A stretch of 64,000 nt of DNA from Athripsodes cinereus (GCA_947579605.1 OX388322.1:4898001-4962000); one strand, 5' to 3'; counted from the stretch's first letter, positions 1 to 10,174 are shown. Numbers and translations: made by a program. Notes: a model not told the origin generated them from the letters alone.

Positions 1-890
1 TTAATTCGGCCCCCTAACCTTGGACACTCACTAATACTCCCCAGCGGGTGTAGTTTTTGAATAAAGTATTCTTTACAAACTTGGTATACTGCCTTCCTCT
101 TATAAAGGCATTCCAAGGAGGGGACCGCAAGCTCTTTAAAAAGTTTCAGGGTCGGGTAGTCAAAAGGCTTTCTAAGAATTATCTTCATAACACTTCTCTG
201 ATTGACACCCAGTGAATAGACGCTGTTCTTGTAAGCACCACCCCATGCCAAGATGCCATACTGTATGACCGACTGAACAAGAGAATAGTATAATTATATC
301 TTTTAATTGTTTCACTTGCATAATATCTCGGAGTCTGTAAAAAACGTAAAATAGCTTTCTCACTCTATTTACAGTAGCCTGTATATTTCGACTGTGATCA
401 GGACAAAGGGTTTAAACCACATCGGTAAAATTTCATAGGAGAAGCAAAAAAACTGTGGGATAAAGAAAATGACAAAAATTATTGTCATTATTATTTTACC
501 ATCTTATTGTAATGTAGTTCTTTTATTATGTCATAAAAATTGAAGAGAAAATATTCAGGAACTATCAAGTTATAAGCAAAAAAAAACAGAAAACGACTTT
601 TGCCTAAATTGTGGTTTAATGCCTTTGTCCTGAGCACATATTATGATCCTTCCATTTCATATGAGAGTCTATTAATACCCCGAGATATTTAACCCTGTCA
701 ACATTTTTTAGTGTAACACAATTAGTATTTATACATTGTTCAGATTCGTTCTGACAAGAGCTATCATGAATTCCTATATTAAGATCACTTGGTTTACCTC
801 TTACATTAATTGAAAAATTGACATAATTTGTTTTTTCAGCATTATTATTCAATATATCTTCATTTATCATTATTAATAACACAAAAAAAA
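1..890 (-). pseudogene. CR1/Jockey-like LINE reverse-transcriptase C-terminal fragment, decayed, cut by the left edge
   Basis: Read on the minus strand, the stretch 882-640 encodes a peptide ending RVKYLGVLIDSHMKWKDH, the strand that follows the reverse-transcriptase core in CR1/Jockey-type LINEs. The reading resumes at 395-1 in shifted frames: RVRKLFYVFYRLRDI, then VIQYGILAWGG-like residues, then SECPRLGG at the window edge. The two parts are separated by an inverted-repeat insertion at 399-632. There are several frameshifts and stops, so it is a dead fragment. The same C-terminal stretch (CPRLGG) recurs at 63.1-63.4 kb. Family is known from residue patterns; the exact clade is tentative. 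Confidence 0.7.
399..632. mobile_element. Small inverted-repeat (MITE-like) insertion inside the LINE fragment
   Basis: The left end reads CAGGACAAAGGGTTTAAACC and the reverse complement of the right end reads CAGGACAAAGGCATTAAACC. These are inverted repeats of about 20 bp with three mismatches, 234 bp end to end. The flanking LINE reading frame is broken exactly here, which supports an insertion. I see no clear target-site duplication, so the superfamily is undetermined. Confidence 0.5.
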
Positions 891-1195
891 ACTGCGAGGC
901 TCATTTAAACATGCAATGAGTTCGCTAATTTCGATACCAATGGAAGTTACCGTGACAATCAGAATAGATTGATAATTGTTATTTAATATGTACCTATATT
1001 TAGTAGACTGGTAGTATAACATTTAGTAGACCTTTATAACTTCCATACAAATACACGAATCCCTATAATAGACATTGGGTCATAAAATCTAATCGCTTGT
1101 TCTATATATTTAAAGAACATAAATCAAATAATTATATCAAGTTGCAGAGGGATGAAACATTGATTCAAATATTCAGGACTACAAATAGCTTCTAT

Positions 1196-1242
1196 TACTA
1201 CACCATCACGGCATATTCCACAAGTGGGGTAGCCAGCATTGA
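1196..1242 (-). mobile_element. SINE-A 3'-end fragment
   Basis: Only the final 45 or so bases of the SINE-A repeat are present (complement of the '...CCACTTGTGGGATATGCCGTGATGG' end with a short triplet tail). See the copy at 9956-10174 for the family description. Confidence 0.6.
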
Positions 1243-1573
1243 AGGATTCACCTGCCACCCGGATACCGCAGAAGTTTGGAAACTTCCAGTTATCCGAAAT
1301 GCTACATTAAACAAATCTTGTCTACAATGAAGGCGCCATAGTGGCCAGCCTGAAGGACTAGCCGACCAAAATACCCCCGTGTGTGAAATATTTTGACACT
1401 TCTCCTTCGAAGTCCTTCTGACCGAGAGAAGCAAACATAATAACAATACATAATGAAAAATTCTCAACGACGGCCATAATGTTGAGTAAGAGAGTGCATT
1501 GACGTGGGTGTATGAAAAAGAATGTAGAAAAAGCGAAAGAAATATTAAGTAAGAATAAATCTATACAACTTGG

Positions 1574-1622
1574 GTTAGCTGGAAGAAATCGCACCTCTGT
1601 GATAAACTCGCCCTGTGTATAT

Positions 1623-1653
<31 letters not shown>

Positions 1654-1655
1654 CA
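1574..1655 (+). mobile_element. LINE 3'-UTR tail, family E, with (TTTA)n
   Basis: Contains 'tagctggaagaaatcgcacc' followed by 'gataaactcgccc' and a run of TTTA repeats. The same motif recurs at about 2.0, 25.0, 27.3, 36.2 and 39.4 kb on the plus strand and at 22.75 and 39.1 kb on the minus strand. In Lepidoptera this type of sequence is the 3' end of a non-LTR element; no coding part remains here. Confidence 0.5.
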
Positions 1656-1961
1656 TTCTTATACGGCAGAGCCTTTTACATGTTATACAAAAAAAAACAA
1701 CAATAACAATTTGACAGATATAATATTGATTTAATTATTGTATTTGATTTGTTTGTATTTTGTGTAAATAAACTTGCACCTAATCGATGTAGTTGCAGTA
1801 AAGAATAAATAAAAAAATCCACAAACACAGCCTCTGTAACCCATCACTCCTACCCCCCCCCCCCCCTAACCCCCCATTTTTCCTTTCTTATATATAATGT
1901 TTAATTATATTTTTATCATATGTTATTTTTTTTTTATTTTTTTCTCTTTAAGTTAATACTT
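1656..1961. other. Low-complexity spacer
   Basis: AT-rich, with a run of 13 C residues near 1854-1866 and poly(T) near 1925-1945. It includes the end of another tail-like sequence, 'gtagttgcagtaaagaataaataaa', at about 1788-1815. No gene seen. Confidence 0.6.
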
Positions 1962-2110
1962 TTGGGTTAGTTGGAAGAGATCGCGCCTTTGCGATAAACT
2001 CGCCCTCTGTATATTGATTGTATGTAATTTTGATGTATACCTTTTATGTAATTGTATTTTATCAATGTACAGTAAAGAATAAATAAATAAATAAAATAAA
2101 TAAATAAAAA
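1962..2110 (+). mobile_element. LINE 3'-UTR tail, family E, best preserved copy
   Basis: Begins 'gggttagttggaagagatcg', then 'gcgataaactcgccctctg', and ends 'caatgtacagtaaag' plus an (AATA/AAAT)n run. This is the clearest copy of the family. It shows the typical order of pyrimidine-poor 3' UTR, AATAAA-like signal and short-repeat tail of a non-LTR retrotransposon 3' end. Confidence 0.6.
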
Positions 2111-2690
2111 ATACATCATATGACGTTCTGGTCTCTCTGACTACCCCACTTGAGACACCGTGTGAGGGTATAGACAGATACATAGATAGACAATAATTTA
2201 CATTTTTGAACATCCGTCTAACGCTATACATTGATAATATACACATAGGCACTAGCACAATGTACTCGGTACCTACATCCTACATCATATAAAAGTAAAC
2301 ACATGTGTGATGATCAGTACGTACCTAGTAGTATTAAGTATCGTACAGTAGCTATATATGTATACCTATATGTAGATATAAAAATATATATTTACTTGTA
2401 CTATTAAAAATAGGGTAGTACAATTGCGGAAAATGAAAGAAATACGCCCTTTAGGTGCGTGATAACGGTACACAGTGAACGAAAAATCTAGAAACATAAA
2501 ATGTTAAGTTTATTTCATCTGCCATCCTCCACTAGGCGTTTCTAGCTAGACACCCCCTGAACACAATTCAATTAAATTTTGTTTGAGTAATATTATGAGC
2601 ATATTTATATGTAAATACCTAAGTACATGTTTTAAATATACAAATGAAACGAATTATATCCCAAAGCACAACCTTTGTTGAGTTTTGAGG
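2111..2690. other. AT-rich spacer
   Basis: No gene or named element seen. A short stretch near 2137-2165, 'ctaccccacttgagacaccg', resembles the end of the SINE-A/LINE tail on the minus strand. Confidence 0.5.
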
Positions 2691-2712
2691 TATGATTGAT
2701 ATATATAATGAG

Positions 2713-5700
2713 TTACAATCCATTGGATTGGTCTGCAACGAGTTTTGACTTATTTCTCCACTCCTCCCTATTCTCAGCTAGTCTCTTCAACTCCATATAT
2801 GAGCCACAGCTCATGTCCCTCTTCAGTTGGTCCATATGGGCGTCTCTCGGTCGACCTCTGCCATTTGTGCCTTCGGTCCTGCCCTCTGCGATTGCGATGA
2901 GCAGTCCTGGGTGCCTGATGTTGTGGCCAATCCAATTAGCTCGTTGTTGGCAGATTCTTTTGAGGAGTTGCCTTTTTTCGCCAACCCTGGTTAACACTTC
3001 TTCGTTTTCGACGTGTTCCGACCAATGAATCTTCAGCATGCGTCTATAGCACCACATTTCAAATGCCGCTAACCGTCCGCTTTCCCTCTTGCTGATGGTC
3101 CACGTCTCGCACCCATATAACAAAATGCTCCACACAAAGGCTTTAGTGAGATTCTTCCTCACGCTTAGATCAATATTAGGGGATTCTAATATTTTGGATT
3201 TTTTGTTAAAGGCAATTCGTGCCTGGTTTATTCTGCTCACAATTTCTGATTTGGAGTGTCCGTCCTGGTTTATTCTGCTGCCCAAGTACACGAATTCTCT
3301 TACTTGTTTGATGCTCACTCCATTTATGGCAATGTTCGCAGTCGCTTCCTCCCTTCCAACGACCATACATTTTGTTTTATCTTTATTTATTTTCATGTTG
3401 TACTTTGACAACAGTATACTTTCCATTTTCCCTAAGGCTTCGTTCAGCTCCATCTCGGAGTCTGCGAGCAGTGCTATGTCGTCTGCATATCTAATCATGT
3501 CGACTTTTTTCCCATTTATTTTTACTCCTGTCCAGTTCTTCATTTCTTCTCTGAGTTCATCAATAGCTCGCTGTATATAGCAGTTAAAGAGTGCTGGCGA
3601 CATTGAGCATCCCTGTCTCACACCTTGTTCTACCCTCGCTTCTGCGCAGCTCTCTCCGCTTTTAATTACAGCCATTTCATTCTTGTATAGGCTCCAGATT
3701 GCTCTTCTGTCCTTATAGCTCATTCCTATCTGGTTTAGAGTCTTAAAAAGTTGTTCCCATTCTACTTTATCGAATGCTTTTTCTAGGTCGATGAATGCTA
3801 CATACGTGTTTCTATTTACTGTTATTCTCTTTTCAAGAACAAGTCTTAGACTCAGAATTGCATCTCTTGTACCTGTCTCTTTGCGGAATCCAAATTGATC
3901 TTCTGAAAGTGTTTCGTTGATTTTACTTTCCGCCCTTTTCATTATAATGTTGGTGAGTATCTTAGAAGCGTGTGATATCATGCTTAATGTTCTGTGTTGT
4001 TCGCACTTTGTCGTGCCTGTTTTCTTAGGTAGCGCTCGTATCAGACATTTGGCGAAGTCCTCAGGTATCTCTCCTGTGTTATATATTTTGCAGACAAGCT
4101 TATACAAAGTGTCAAGCATGCCGCTTCCTGCGCATTTAAGCAACTCTGATGGAATTAGGTCAATACCTGGTGCTTTGCCGTCTTTCAATTTTGATAAGGC
4201 ATTATCAAATTCACTTCTTAAGATGTCATCTCCATTATTTTCTTTGTCATATTCTGTTTCCAGTGCTTTACTTTCCTCAAGTATGTTCTTTCCTTTGTAA
4301 AGTTGTTCTAGGTATTCTTTCCACCTTTTAACAATCAATTCATCCTCAAACAGTAGTTTGCCGTTTTGATCTTGGATAGCACATCGTGGTTGTGTCTTAT
4401 CATTGTAAAAATTCTTGACTTCAGAATATGCAGTTTCAAATTTCCTTTGTTTTATATTTCTGTTGATATTCCTGCATTTTTCTTGCAGATAGCATTCCTT
4501 TCTCAATTTGGACTCCCTGTTGATTTTGTTTCTCAAGATTTTATATTCCTTTTTTCCTTCTTCTGTTCTCGAGTTCTTTAGCCTCCTTCTTTCTTCAATC
4601 ATTTCTAATATATCGACCGTAATCCATTCTTTCCTAGCTTGCGGCTTTCTTTTCTCTATTACCTCATCTGCCGCTGTAGTAATTTTCTCTTTGATTTTCT
4701 CCCATACTCTGTTTACACTTTCATTGCTCTCAAAATCGCAAACCTTAGTTTTTTTGTCGTATTTCTCTTTTACTTCTTTTGTTTTCAAAAGCTTTAAGTC
4801 CCATCTTTTTGTGGTTCTCTTCTCGAGCCTTTTGAATTTCAGTATGGTTTCCGCCACAACCATATTATGGTCGCTATCAATGTCCGGGCCTGCATAGCTC
4901 CTGCAGTCTTTAATTTGGTTTCTATACCGTTGCCGCGTTAAAATGTAGTCAATCTGCGACCGGAATCTGTCTCCGGGAGATTTCCACGTATAACGATGTC
5001 TAAAGTGGTGCTGGAACCATGTGTTTGCTATAACCATTTTATTTTTGGCACAAAATTCAATAAGACGGTTGCCTCTATCGTTTCTAATGCCCAGCCCATA
5101 CGCTCCTACGATTGATCCCTCTCTTTCTTCCCCAACTACTGCGTTCCAGTCTCCCATTACAATCACATTTTCCTCAGCTTTTGTGTCATCTAGCAATTTC
5201 TGGATGTTTTCGTATATGCTCTCAATTTCTTCGTCGCTATGGCTAGATGTTGGCATGTAAACCTGAATGAGTATTGTATCTACGGGTCTGGTGTCTAGCT
5301 TGACTAAAATAATTCTACCTCCATACTGTACATACCCCTTTACTCTCCTCCCCAAATCCTTACTTAACATGATTCCTACCCCCCCTTGCCCCGGTTTCCC
5401 CTCTATACTACCGCTATGGATCAGTCGAAACTCTCCCGTCCACATATCTCCAGGATTAGGCCATCTCATCTCAGAGATTCCTAACGCGCTTAATTTCATT
5501 TTCTTCATCTCTTCTTTTAGGTTGTCAAGCTTACTGTTCTGCAGCAACGTTCTGACGTTCCAGGTGGCGTATCTTCCTTGTGTGCTGTTTCTGTTGGTTT
5601 GTTTTCTTCTCACATCCTCTTCTTTCTCGTGTGTACTCTGCATAATGACAAGATCTAGAGCAGACCCCACCCGGAGAGCCGAACGGGGGTCTATTTTACC

Positions 5701-5799
5701 TCCGGAAGATTTTACTAAAGATCTTATCATTTTCATAATTCGTTGGTACTTTGGGATGCTGCTAGAGCCTTTAATGTGGTAGCTTCCCTTGCATTCCAC
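2713..5799 (-). CDS. LINE endonuclease / reverse transcriptase polyprotein, apparently intact
   Basis: An uninterrupted frame of 1028 codons. The first codon given here (5797-5799) is GTG. An in-frame TGA lies at 5818-5820 and the first ATG is at 5736-5734 (residue 22), so the true protein probably starts there. Residues about 76-318 form an APE-type endonuclease: TWNVR with N81, E100 in LGISE, GDWNA with D217, and SDH at 309-311. Residues about 575-830 form the reverse transcriptase, with FIDLEKAFDKV (D671) and YADD (771-774). The C-terminal part has CETWT and FEMWCYRRMLK motifs and ends in a basic GRGRPR region. The protein would nick target DNA and prime reverse transcription there. All catalytic residues I can check are present. 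Confidence 0.92.
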   Translation of the reverse strand: MECKGSYHIKGSSSIPKYQRIMKMIRSLVKSSGGKIDPRSALRVGSALDLVIMQSTHEKEEDVRRKQTNRNSTQGRYATWNVRTLLQNSKLDNLKEEMKKMKLSALGISEMRWPNPGDMWTGEFRLIHSGSIEGKPGQGGVGIMLSKDLGRRVKGYVQYGGRIILVKLDTRPVDTILIQVYMPTSSHSDEEIESIYENIQKLLDDTKAEENVIVMGDWNAVVGEEREGSIVGAYGLGIRNDRGNRLIEFCAKNKMVIANTWFQHHFRHRYTWKSPGDRFRSQIDYILTRQRYRNQIKDCRSYAGPDIDSDHNMVVAETILKFKRLEKRTTKRWDLKLLKTKEVKEKYDKKTKVCDFESNESVNRVWEKIKEKITTAADEVIEKRKPQARKEWITVDILEMIEERRRLKNSRTEEGKKEYKILRNKINRESKLRKECYLQEKCRNINRNIKQRKFETAYSEVKNFYNDKTQPRCAIQDQNGKLLFEDELIVKRWKEYLEQLYKGKNILEESKALETEYDKENNGDDILRSEFDNALSKLKDGKAPGIDLIPSELLKCAGSGMLDTLYKLVCKIYNTGEIPEDFAKCLIRALPKKTGTTKCEQHRTLSMISHASKILTNIIMKRAESKINETLSEDQFGFRKETGTRDAILSLRLVLEKRITVNRNTYVAFIDLEKAFDKVEWEQLFKTLNQIGMSYKDRRAIWSLYKNEMAVIKSGESCAEARVEQGVRQGCSMSPALFNCYIQRAIDELREEMKNWTGVKINGKKVDMIRYADDIALLADSEMELNEALGKMESILLSKYNMKINKDKTKCMVVGREEATANIAINGVSIKQVREFVYLGSRINQDGHSKSEIVSRINQARIAFNKKSKILESPNIDLSVRKNLTKAFVWSILLYGCETWTISKRESGRLAAFEMWCYRRMLKIHWSEHVENEEVLTRVGEKRQLLKRICQQRANWIGHNIRHPGLLIAIAEGRTEGTNGRGRPRDAHMDQLKRDMSCGSYMELKRLAENREEWRNKSKLVADQSNGL

Positions 5800-6090
5800 A
5801 TCCTCATGCCGTTGACCTCAAAGGTTCCTCCGCCTTTGAGAAGATTTTAGCTCCTCCGGGCAAGAGAGTGCCCTTTCCAACATCTTCCGTTAAGAAGGGT
5901 TGGTTGTTAGCTTATACCGACCAACAATCGGTCCCTGTCTACTACGTCGTTACTTTTGACGTTGCCCGCCTCCTAATACATGGAGGAGTAGAGCAGGAGT
6001 TTCCTTTCCCAGAGTCTGAGACTTGTTAGCATTTCTCAGTACTCTCAAGTACTTCAAGGTCATTTAGTTTCTGAAATTCGACGATTAAAT

Positions 6091-6831
6091 ATTCACGGCA
6101 TAAAAACACCTGTTCTAACTACGATTTCTACTGAAAACGATGTGATTCTTCCTCCGTAATCACTTGGTGACTTCTCAGGGCCTTGCTAGATGCTATAGAC
6201 GCGATAATACACGAAAAATACCGTCAATGTGGGATGTTTCACGAGAAGACACATAACCTAGTCGAACCAAAGCAAACCAAAGCTGCAACTGTCAATATTT
6301 CGTTGGGGAATGATTAAGGTGGCTGGCTTGTGATGTTTCTCCTTGCTATATGTAAAAATATCTGTAAAAAATGTGTAACTAGACGCCAGACCAATCGGTG
6401 TTGTGGGAGAAAATATTCACGGCATAAAAACACCTGTTCTAACTACGATTTCTACTGAAAACGATGTGATTCTTCCTCCGTAATCACTTGGTGACTTCTC
6501 AGGGCCTTGCTAGATGCTATAGACGCGATAATACACGAAAAATACCGTCAATGTGGGATGTTTCACGAGAAGACACATAACCTAGTCGAACCAAAGCAAA
6601 CCAAAGCTGCAACTGTCAATATTTCGTTGGGGAATGATTAAGGTGGCTGGCTTGTGATGTTTCTCCTTGCTATATGTAAAAATATCTGTAAAAAATGTGT
6701 AACTAGACGCCAGACCAATCGGTGTTGTGGGAGAAAATATTCACGGCATAAAAACACCTGTTCTAACTACGATTTCTACTGAAAACGATGTGATTCTTCC
6801 TCCGTAATCACTTGGTGACTTCTCAGGGCCT
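6091..6831 (-). repeat. 324-bp tandem monomers forming the LINE 5' region
   Basis: The sequence starting 'attcacggca' recurs at 6091, 6415 and 6739, so the period is exactly 324 bp. There are two complete copies and a third of 93 bp, and by eye they are identical. The partial copy abuts the TGATTGATA target duplication, so it is the very 5' end of the LINE. This arrangement resembles the promoter monomers of rodent L1; a promoter role here is inference. Confidence 0.85.
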
Positions 6832-6903
6832 CTGATTGATACCTCATGATAAAATAGAATATTTTGGAAGAATTATTCAAAATTATTAAAGAATAAATAA
6901 TAT

Positions 6904-7107
6904 TGGTCTCGCGCTATTTTACGTTAGTTTTCGAGTGTCTTGTAAAGGGCAGTCGTTCGAAAAAATAATGATATACATTATCTTAAATTTAGCGATAAGG
7001 TATGCCACCCATCCTAAATGCCTTCATTTTTTAGAAGCACGAAGAGAAAGGCGGCTTGCTTGTTTCTTACATGCAGCTGGCTACCCCGTTTGTGGGATAA
7101 GTTGTAG
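6904..7107 (+). mobile_element. SINE-A copy, sense
   Basis: Runs from 'ggtctcgcgc' through 'ttttcgagtgtcttgtaaag' and 'gccacccatcctaaatgcc' to 'gctaccccgtttgtgggata'. About 15 to 20 percent diverged from the other copies by eye. The (GTA)n tail is lost. Confidence 0.7.
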
Positions 7108-7336
7108 ATTAAATATCTAACATGGGGTATTTAATGAATACTTGCGTTTTACAGGATACTGGATCGACGACAACGTAATAGAGTGGGAAACCAATTATTT
7201 TCTGAAGAACCCACAAAATAAATTTCTTCTAAGCCTTCTCTAATTTGTTTTCATATAATAATTTTGTAGTTGCATATTTATTTATTTATTTATTTGTGTT
7301 ATTCTTTTCGTTCATCATCATGTTTTTTTTTTTTAC

Positions 7337-7405
7337 AAAAGATATATCTGGGTTTGTTATAAACCCTAATAAAACCTTATACACCTTTCACAGTAAGTTC
7401 AGTAG
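7337..7405 (-). mobile_element. SINE-B tail fragment
   Basis: Carries the complement of the SINE-B 3' end ('agatatatctgggtttgtta' followed by 'ccttatacacctttcacagt'). The tRNA-like head is absent. Preceded by a T run at 7322-7335. Confidence 0.6.
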
Positions 7406-8087
7406 AAAAATAAATATTTATAATTGTGTTCAAAAAACAATACAAAATTTAAAATACTCGGACGATATGCAGTGGCGAGATTATCACTATAAAGTGATTT
7501 CTTTCATCTAACCACGAAACATTTACACATCCCTATAAAAAAACAAATATACATTTAGGTACATAATATTATCAATAATACATAGCTACCAATAGATTTT
7601 TTTTTGTTTAATATTTTTTTTTGAAAGCTCGTTAATGGTACAAGTACACAGAAATTTTAGATAATTTGGTGACAATCTACATACGAGTAGTTAATAATAC
7701 CTCTATCTGAAATAGCTAAAAAAATCCAAACTGAAACTGTATTTTTTCCCCCGACAGTATATCGTAATATAATATCTCGTACCTACATAATTTGATGTAA
7801 GTACAATGCATATGAACGTGTACATAGCTACCCATTCCATTTGTCACACATCACAAAATTTTACGATACGACATTACTCTAGATCAGGCGCCATGGTGAT
7901 AATACAAGCGTTATTATCTTGTACTATCAACATTATATTATGTTTGTAGTTATGTATGTAGAGCGCTTGTATAACATAATACTGGAATAACTCATAAAAG
8001 AGTTGTCTACTATTTACTAGCCATGAAGTATAAAGTATGTATACACATACCATCGCGGTATTAAAAATATGAAAAAGAAAAAAAAAA
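7406..8087. other. AT-rich spacer
   Basis: No gene or recognisable repeat seen. Long A and T runs throughout. Confidence 0.5.
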
Positions 8088-8175
8088 TTGCCAGCATAAA
8101 AACTACATGTATCTAATAAATATGCAAGCTGTCCTCTCCGTGTCATAAAAAATAAGATGTTCAGAATGTTTGTCG
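8088..8175 (-). mobile_element. SINE-A 3'-half fragment
   Basis: Complement of the middle of SINE-A: 'ccagcataaaaactacatgt', then 'atgcaagctgtcctctccgtg' wording split over 8118-8145, then 'aagatgttcagaatg'. Lies immediately upstream of a SINE-B copy. Confidence 0.6.
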
Positions 8176-8195
8176 TCGTTATTTTTACAGTTTAC

Positions 8196-8372
8196 AGTAA
8201 AAAAAGATATATCTGGGTTTTTGTCATAAACCCAAATACATAATATAATCTAATACACCCTTCACAGTAAGTTAAAAGCTTGTGTCGTGAAAGGGAGTTC
8301 GCCGGCACCTGGGAACGAACCGCGCACCTCTTGTTCATGAGGCCAAGATTCTACCTCCAGGCTATCAACGAA
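8196..8372 (-). mobile_element. SINE-B, tRNA-derived, nearly complete
   Basis: On the minus strand the head carries a tRNA-like 'ATAGCCTGGAGGTAGAATC' (A-box region) and 'GCGGTTCGTTCCCAGGTGCC' (B-box, one change from GGTTCGANNCC). The body runs through 'aagcttttaacttactgtga' and ends with the tail 'aaaacccagatatatctttt'. These are the internal pol III promoter boxes of a tRNA-derived SINE. Confidence 0.75.
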
Positions 8373-8469
8373 CTCATTGACATATTCATTAATTGTATGA
8401 GGTTATAATATATTAATAAATATTTGTAAATTTTGCACACGAAACTACCATATAAAATCCAGAAAAAAA

Positions 8470-8650
8470 TTGGTCTCCCACTCTTCTCCCTAAGTTTTCG
8501 ACTGTCCTGTAGGTATAAGGCAGGCGTTCGATATATTTTACATTTTAAATTCAGCGACGAGGTTTGCCACTCATTTGGAATAGCCACTTTTTTTATGGCA
8601 TGGAGAGGACATCTTGCATGTTTATTACATGCAGGTGGTCTTCTTAGTAT
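8470..8650 (+). mobile_element. SINE-A copy, sense, 3'-truncated
   Basis: Matches SINE-A from 'tggtctcccactcttctccc' through 'gtttgccactcatttggaat' to 'ttacatgcaggtggtcttct'. The final 40 bases and tail are missing. Confidence 0.7.
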
Positions 8651-8699
8651 TAAATGTGATGGGTATTTTACATCAAGGTAAAACACATTTGTAACATCA

Positions 8700-9469
8700 A
8701 TTACTTTTATTTTTTAAAATTAAAATTATGTATTGTGATTGGTAAATGAATGAGTTTATTGAATAGTTGGCGGATTTATGTTTTGTTGGTTTATTATAAT
8801 AAACGGTACACAGTGACAATAATAAAATACTTGTCAATTTATCAGCGTTCAGGTGTAGTAGGTATAATCAATTTTTAAGGCACTAACCCGTAAAAAATGA
8901 CAGTCGAAAAATTTTATATTTTATTTAATTAGTATGTAGGACTGTAGGTACCTCCTATTTTAATGAATCTGGATTTGAAATAAGCCCAAACACAACCCAG
9001 ACACCCTCACAGCAAGCAATATGATGGTGTTTGTTGTTGGTCCGCTGGTTACATCAACTGTTGAAGATATTGGAATATTACAAATTGATGGATAGAGGCC
9101 AAGTCAAACAAATAGTAGAATAAAACATTAGTTTTATTTTTTTCGCTATGGATTTCTACTACCTAAACACCGACACTATTTTTCACTACAAGTTTTCATT
9201 CATCAAAACAAATCGTGCGACACAAGGATACAAAAAGATTTTATATGATTTTAAATGTTCAAGGTCCAATAACTTAATATGCCTTTTAGGGTGACGCTAA
9301 TCCTTTAAATTAGACTGTATATTATTTTTAACAATAGTATAAAATGATTCTCAGTAATACTTATCAGCCCTTTTATTTATTTAATCATAATTGTCAATTT
9401 AAAACAGAAGTAGATCGCGTACATACTTAAAAAAAAGTTCTCATTTTTGAAAAGTCGACTAACAATACC
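8700..9469. other. AT-rich spacer with a family-H fragment
   Basis: No gene seen. Positions 9145-9180, 'tttctactacctaaacaccg', match a repeat (family H) also seen at 28.7, 52.25 and 52.8 kb. Confidence 0.5.
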
Positions 9470-9755
9470 AAATTCGAGTACCTGATATTTTTTTTCACAA
9501 AACCGTGGTGAATGCTAAACATTTAATATTCCAATACAATTTTGAAAATTCGACAACAGGAGGGACGGAGGGTAAAAATTAAGAGTGTAAGCAAAACCAT
9601 AAAATTTTGAAATCTGAGATTTTTTTTAACGAAACTGAGGAAGTTAGGAAATATTTCAAACTTCAATACCCTTTTGAAAATTTGGCGACGGAGTGGTAGA
9701 AATCTAAGGTGTGAGGGAAATCGTAAAATTATGTGAATCTGAGATCATTTTTTAT
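9470..9755. repeat. Imperfect tandem pair of about 125 bp, family J
   Basis: Two successive blocks share the order 'ttttgaaaatt(c/t)g(a/g)c(g)a', 'g(g)agggta/agtggtagaa', 'gtgta/gag', 'cc/gtaaaatt', 'aatctgaga' and a T run. A related, more diverged pair lies at 43350-43615. Origin unknown. Confidence 0.45.
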
Positions 9756-9955
9756 GCTAGCGAGTCGATCGCTTGTCATCTTATTTTATTGCTGTGTATC
9801 ACCGATGCTGTAAGTCTACTCACCCTCGATTTAAAGTGATTAATAAAATTTTGAAAATAATGATTAAAAACATCTAGCTACAAATGCCATTAGAGGTCAT
9901 TGAGGGTTTATCTATCTGTGCCTTACATTTTGGTATAAAATAGTTGTGATTATTT

Positions 9956-10174
9956 ACTACTACTACTACTATTATACCATCACGGCATATCCCACAAGTG
10001 GGGTAGATATAAAATATAAAATCAAGACATTCAGGATGGGTGGCAAACCTCATCGCCGAATTAAAGATGTAAAATGTCTTATTTTTCGAACACCTGCCTT
10101 TTACAGGACACTCGAAAACTTATGGAGAAGAGTGGGAGATCAATTCTTTACCGGGTGCTCCACGGGATTATTAT
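9956..10174 (-). mobile_element. SINE-A, nearly full-length reference copy
   Basis: On the minus strand it starts 'CCGTGGAGCACCCGGTAAAG' and contains 'TTTTCGAGTGTCCTGTAAAA' and 'GGCAGGTGTTCGAAAAATAA'. The middle is 'TTTGCCACCCATCCTGAATG', and it ends 'GGGATATGCCGTGATGG' plus a (GTA)n/(TAG)n tail. About 220 bp in all. There are at least twenty full or partial copies on both strands of this window. I see no convincing A and B boxes of a tRNA head, so the promoter type is unknown. The last 40 or so bases match the 3' end of the LINE at 23.8 kb, so it looks LINE-mobilised. Flanks 'gattattta' and 'gattattattta' may be an imperfect target duplication. Confidence 0.82.

Larger units (their letters stand above)
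2702..6832 (-). mobile_element. Complete RTE-like LINE retrotransposon with monomeric 5' region and target-site duplication
   Basis: The element is bounded by the same nonamer, TGATTGATA, at 2693-2701 and 6833-6841, giving a 4131-bp insertion on the minus strand. From 5' to 3' it has a partial plus two complete 324-bp tandem monomers (6831-6091), about 290 bp of unique leader, one long ORF (about 5.8 to 2.71 kb) and a very short 3' region ending in an AT dinucleotide run. The gene content, a single endonuclease/reverse-transcriptase ORF with almost no 3' UTR, suits the RTE-like group, but the clade is tentative. 3' pieces of the same family lie at 25793-26613, 36840-37023 and 49290-49667. The uninterrupted ORF and perfect flanking duplication suggest a young insertion. 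Confidence 0.88.

Noticed and set aside
2696..5782. Open frames on the plus strand across 2.7-5.8 kb (up to about 170 codons)
   Set aside because: They are antisense shadows of the LINE ORF with no family resemblance.
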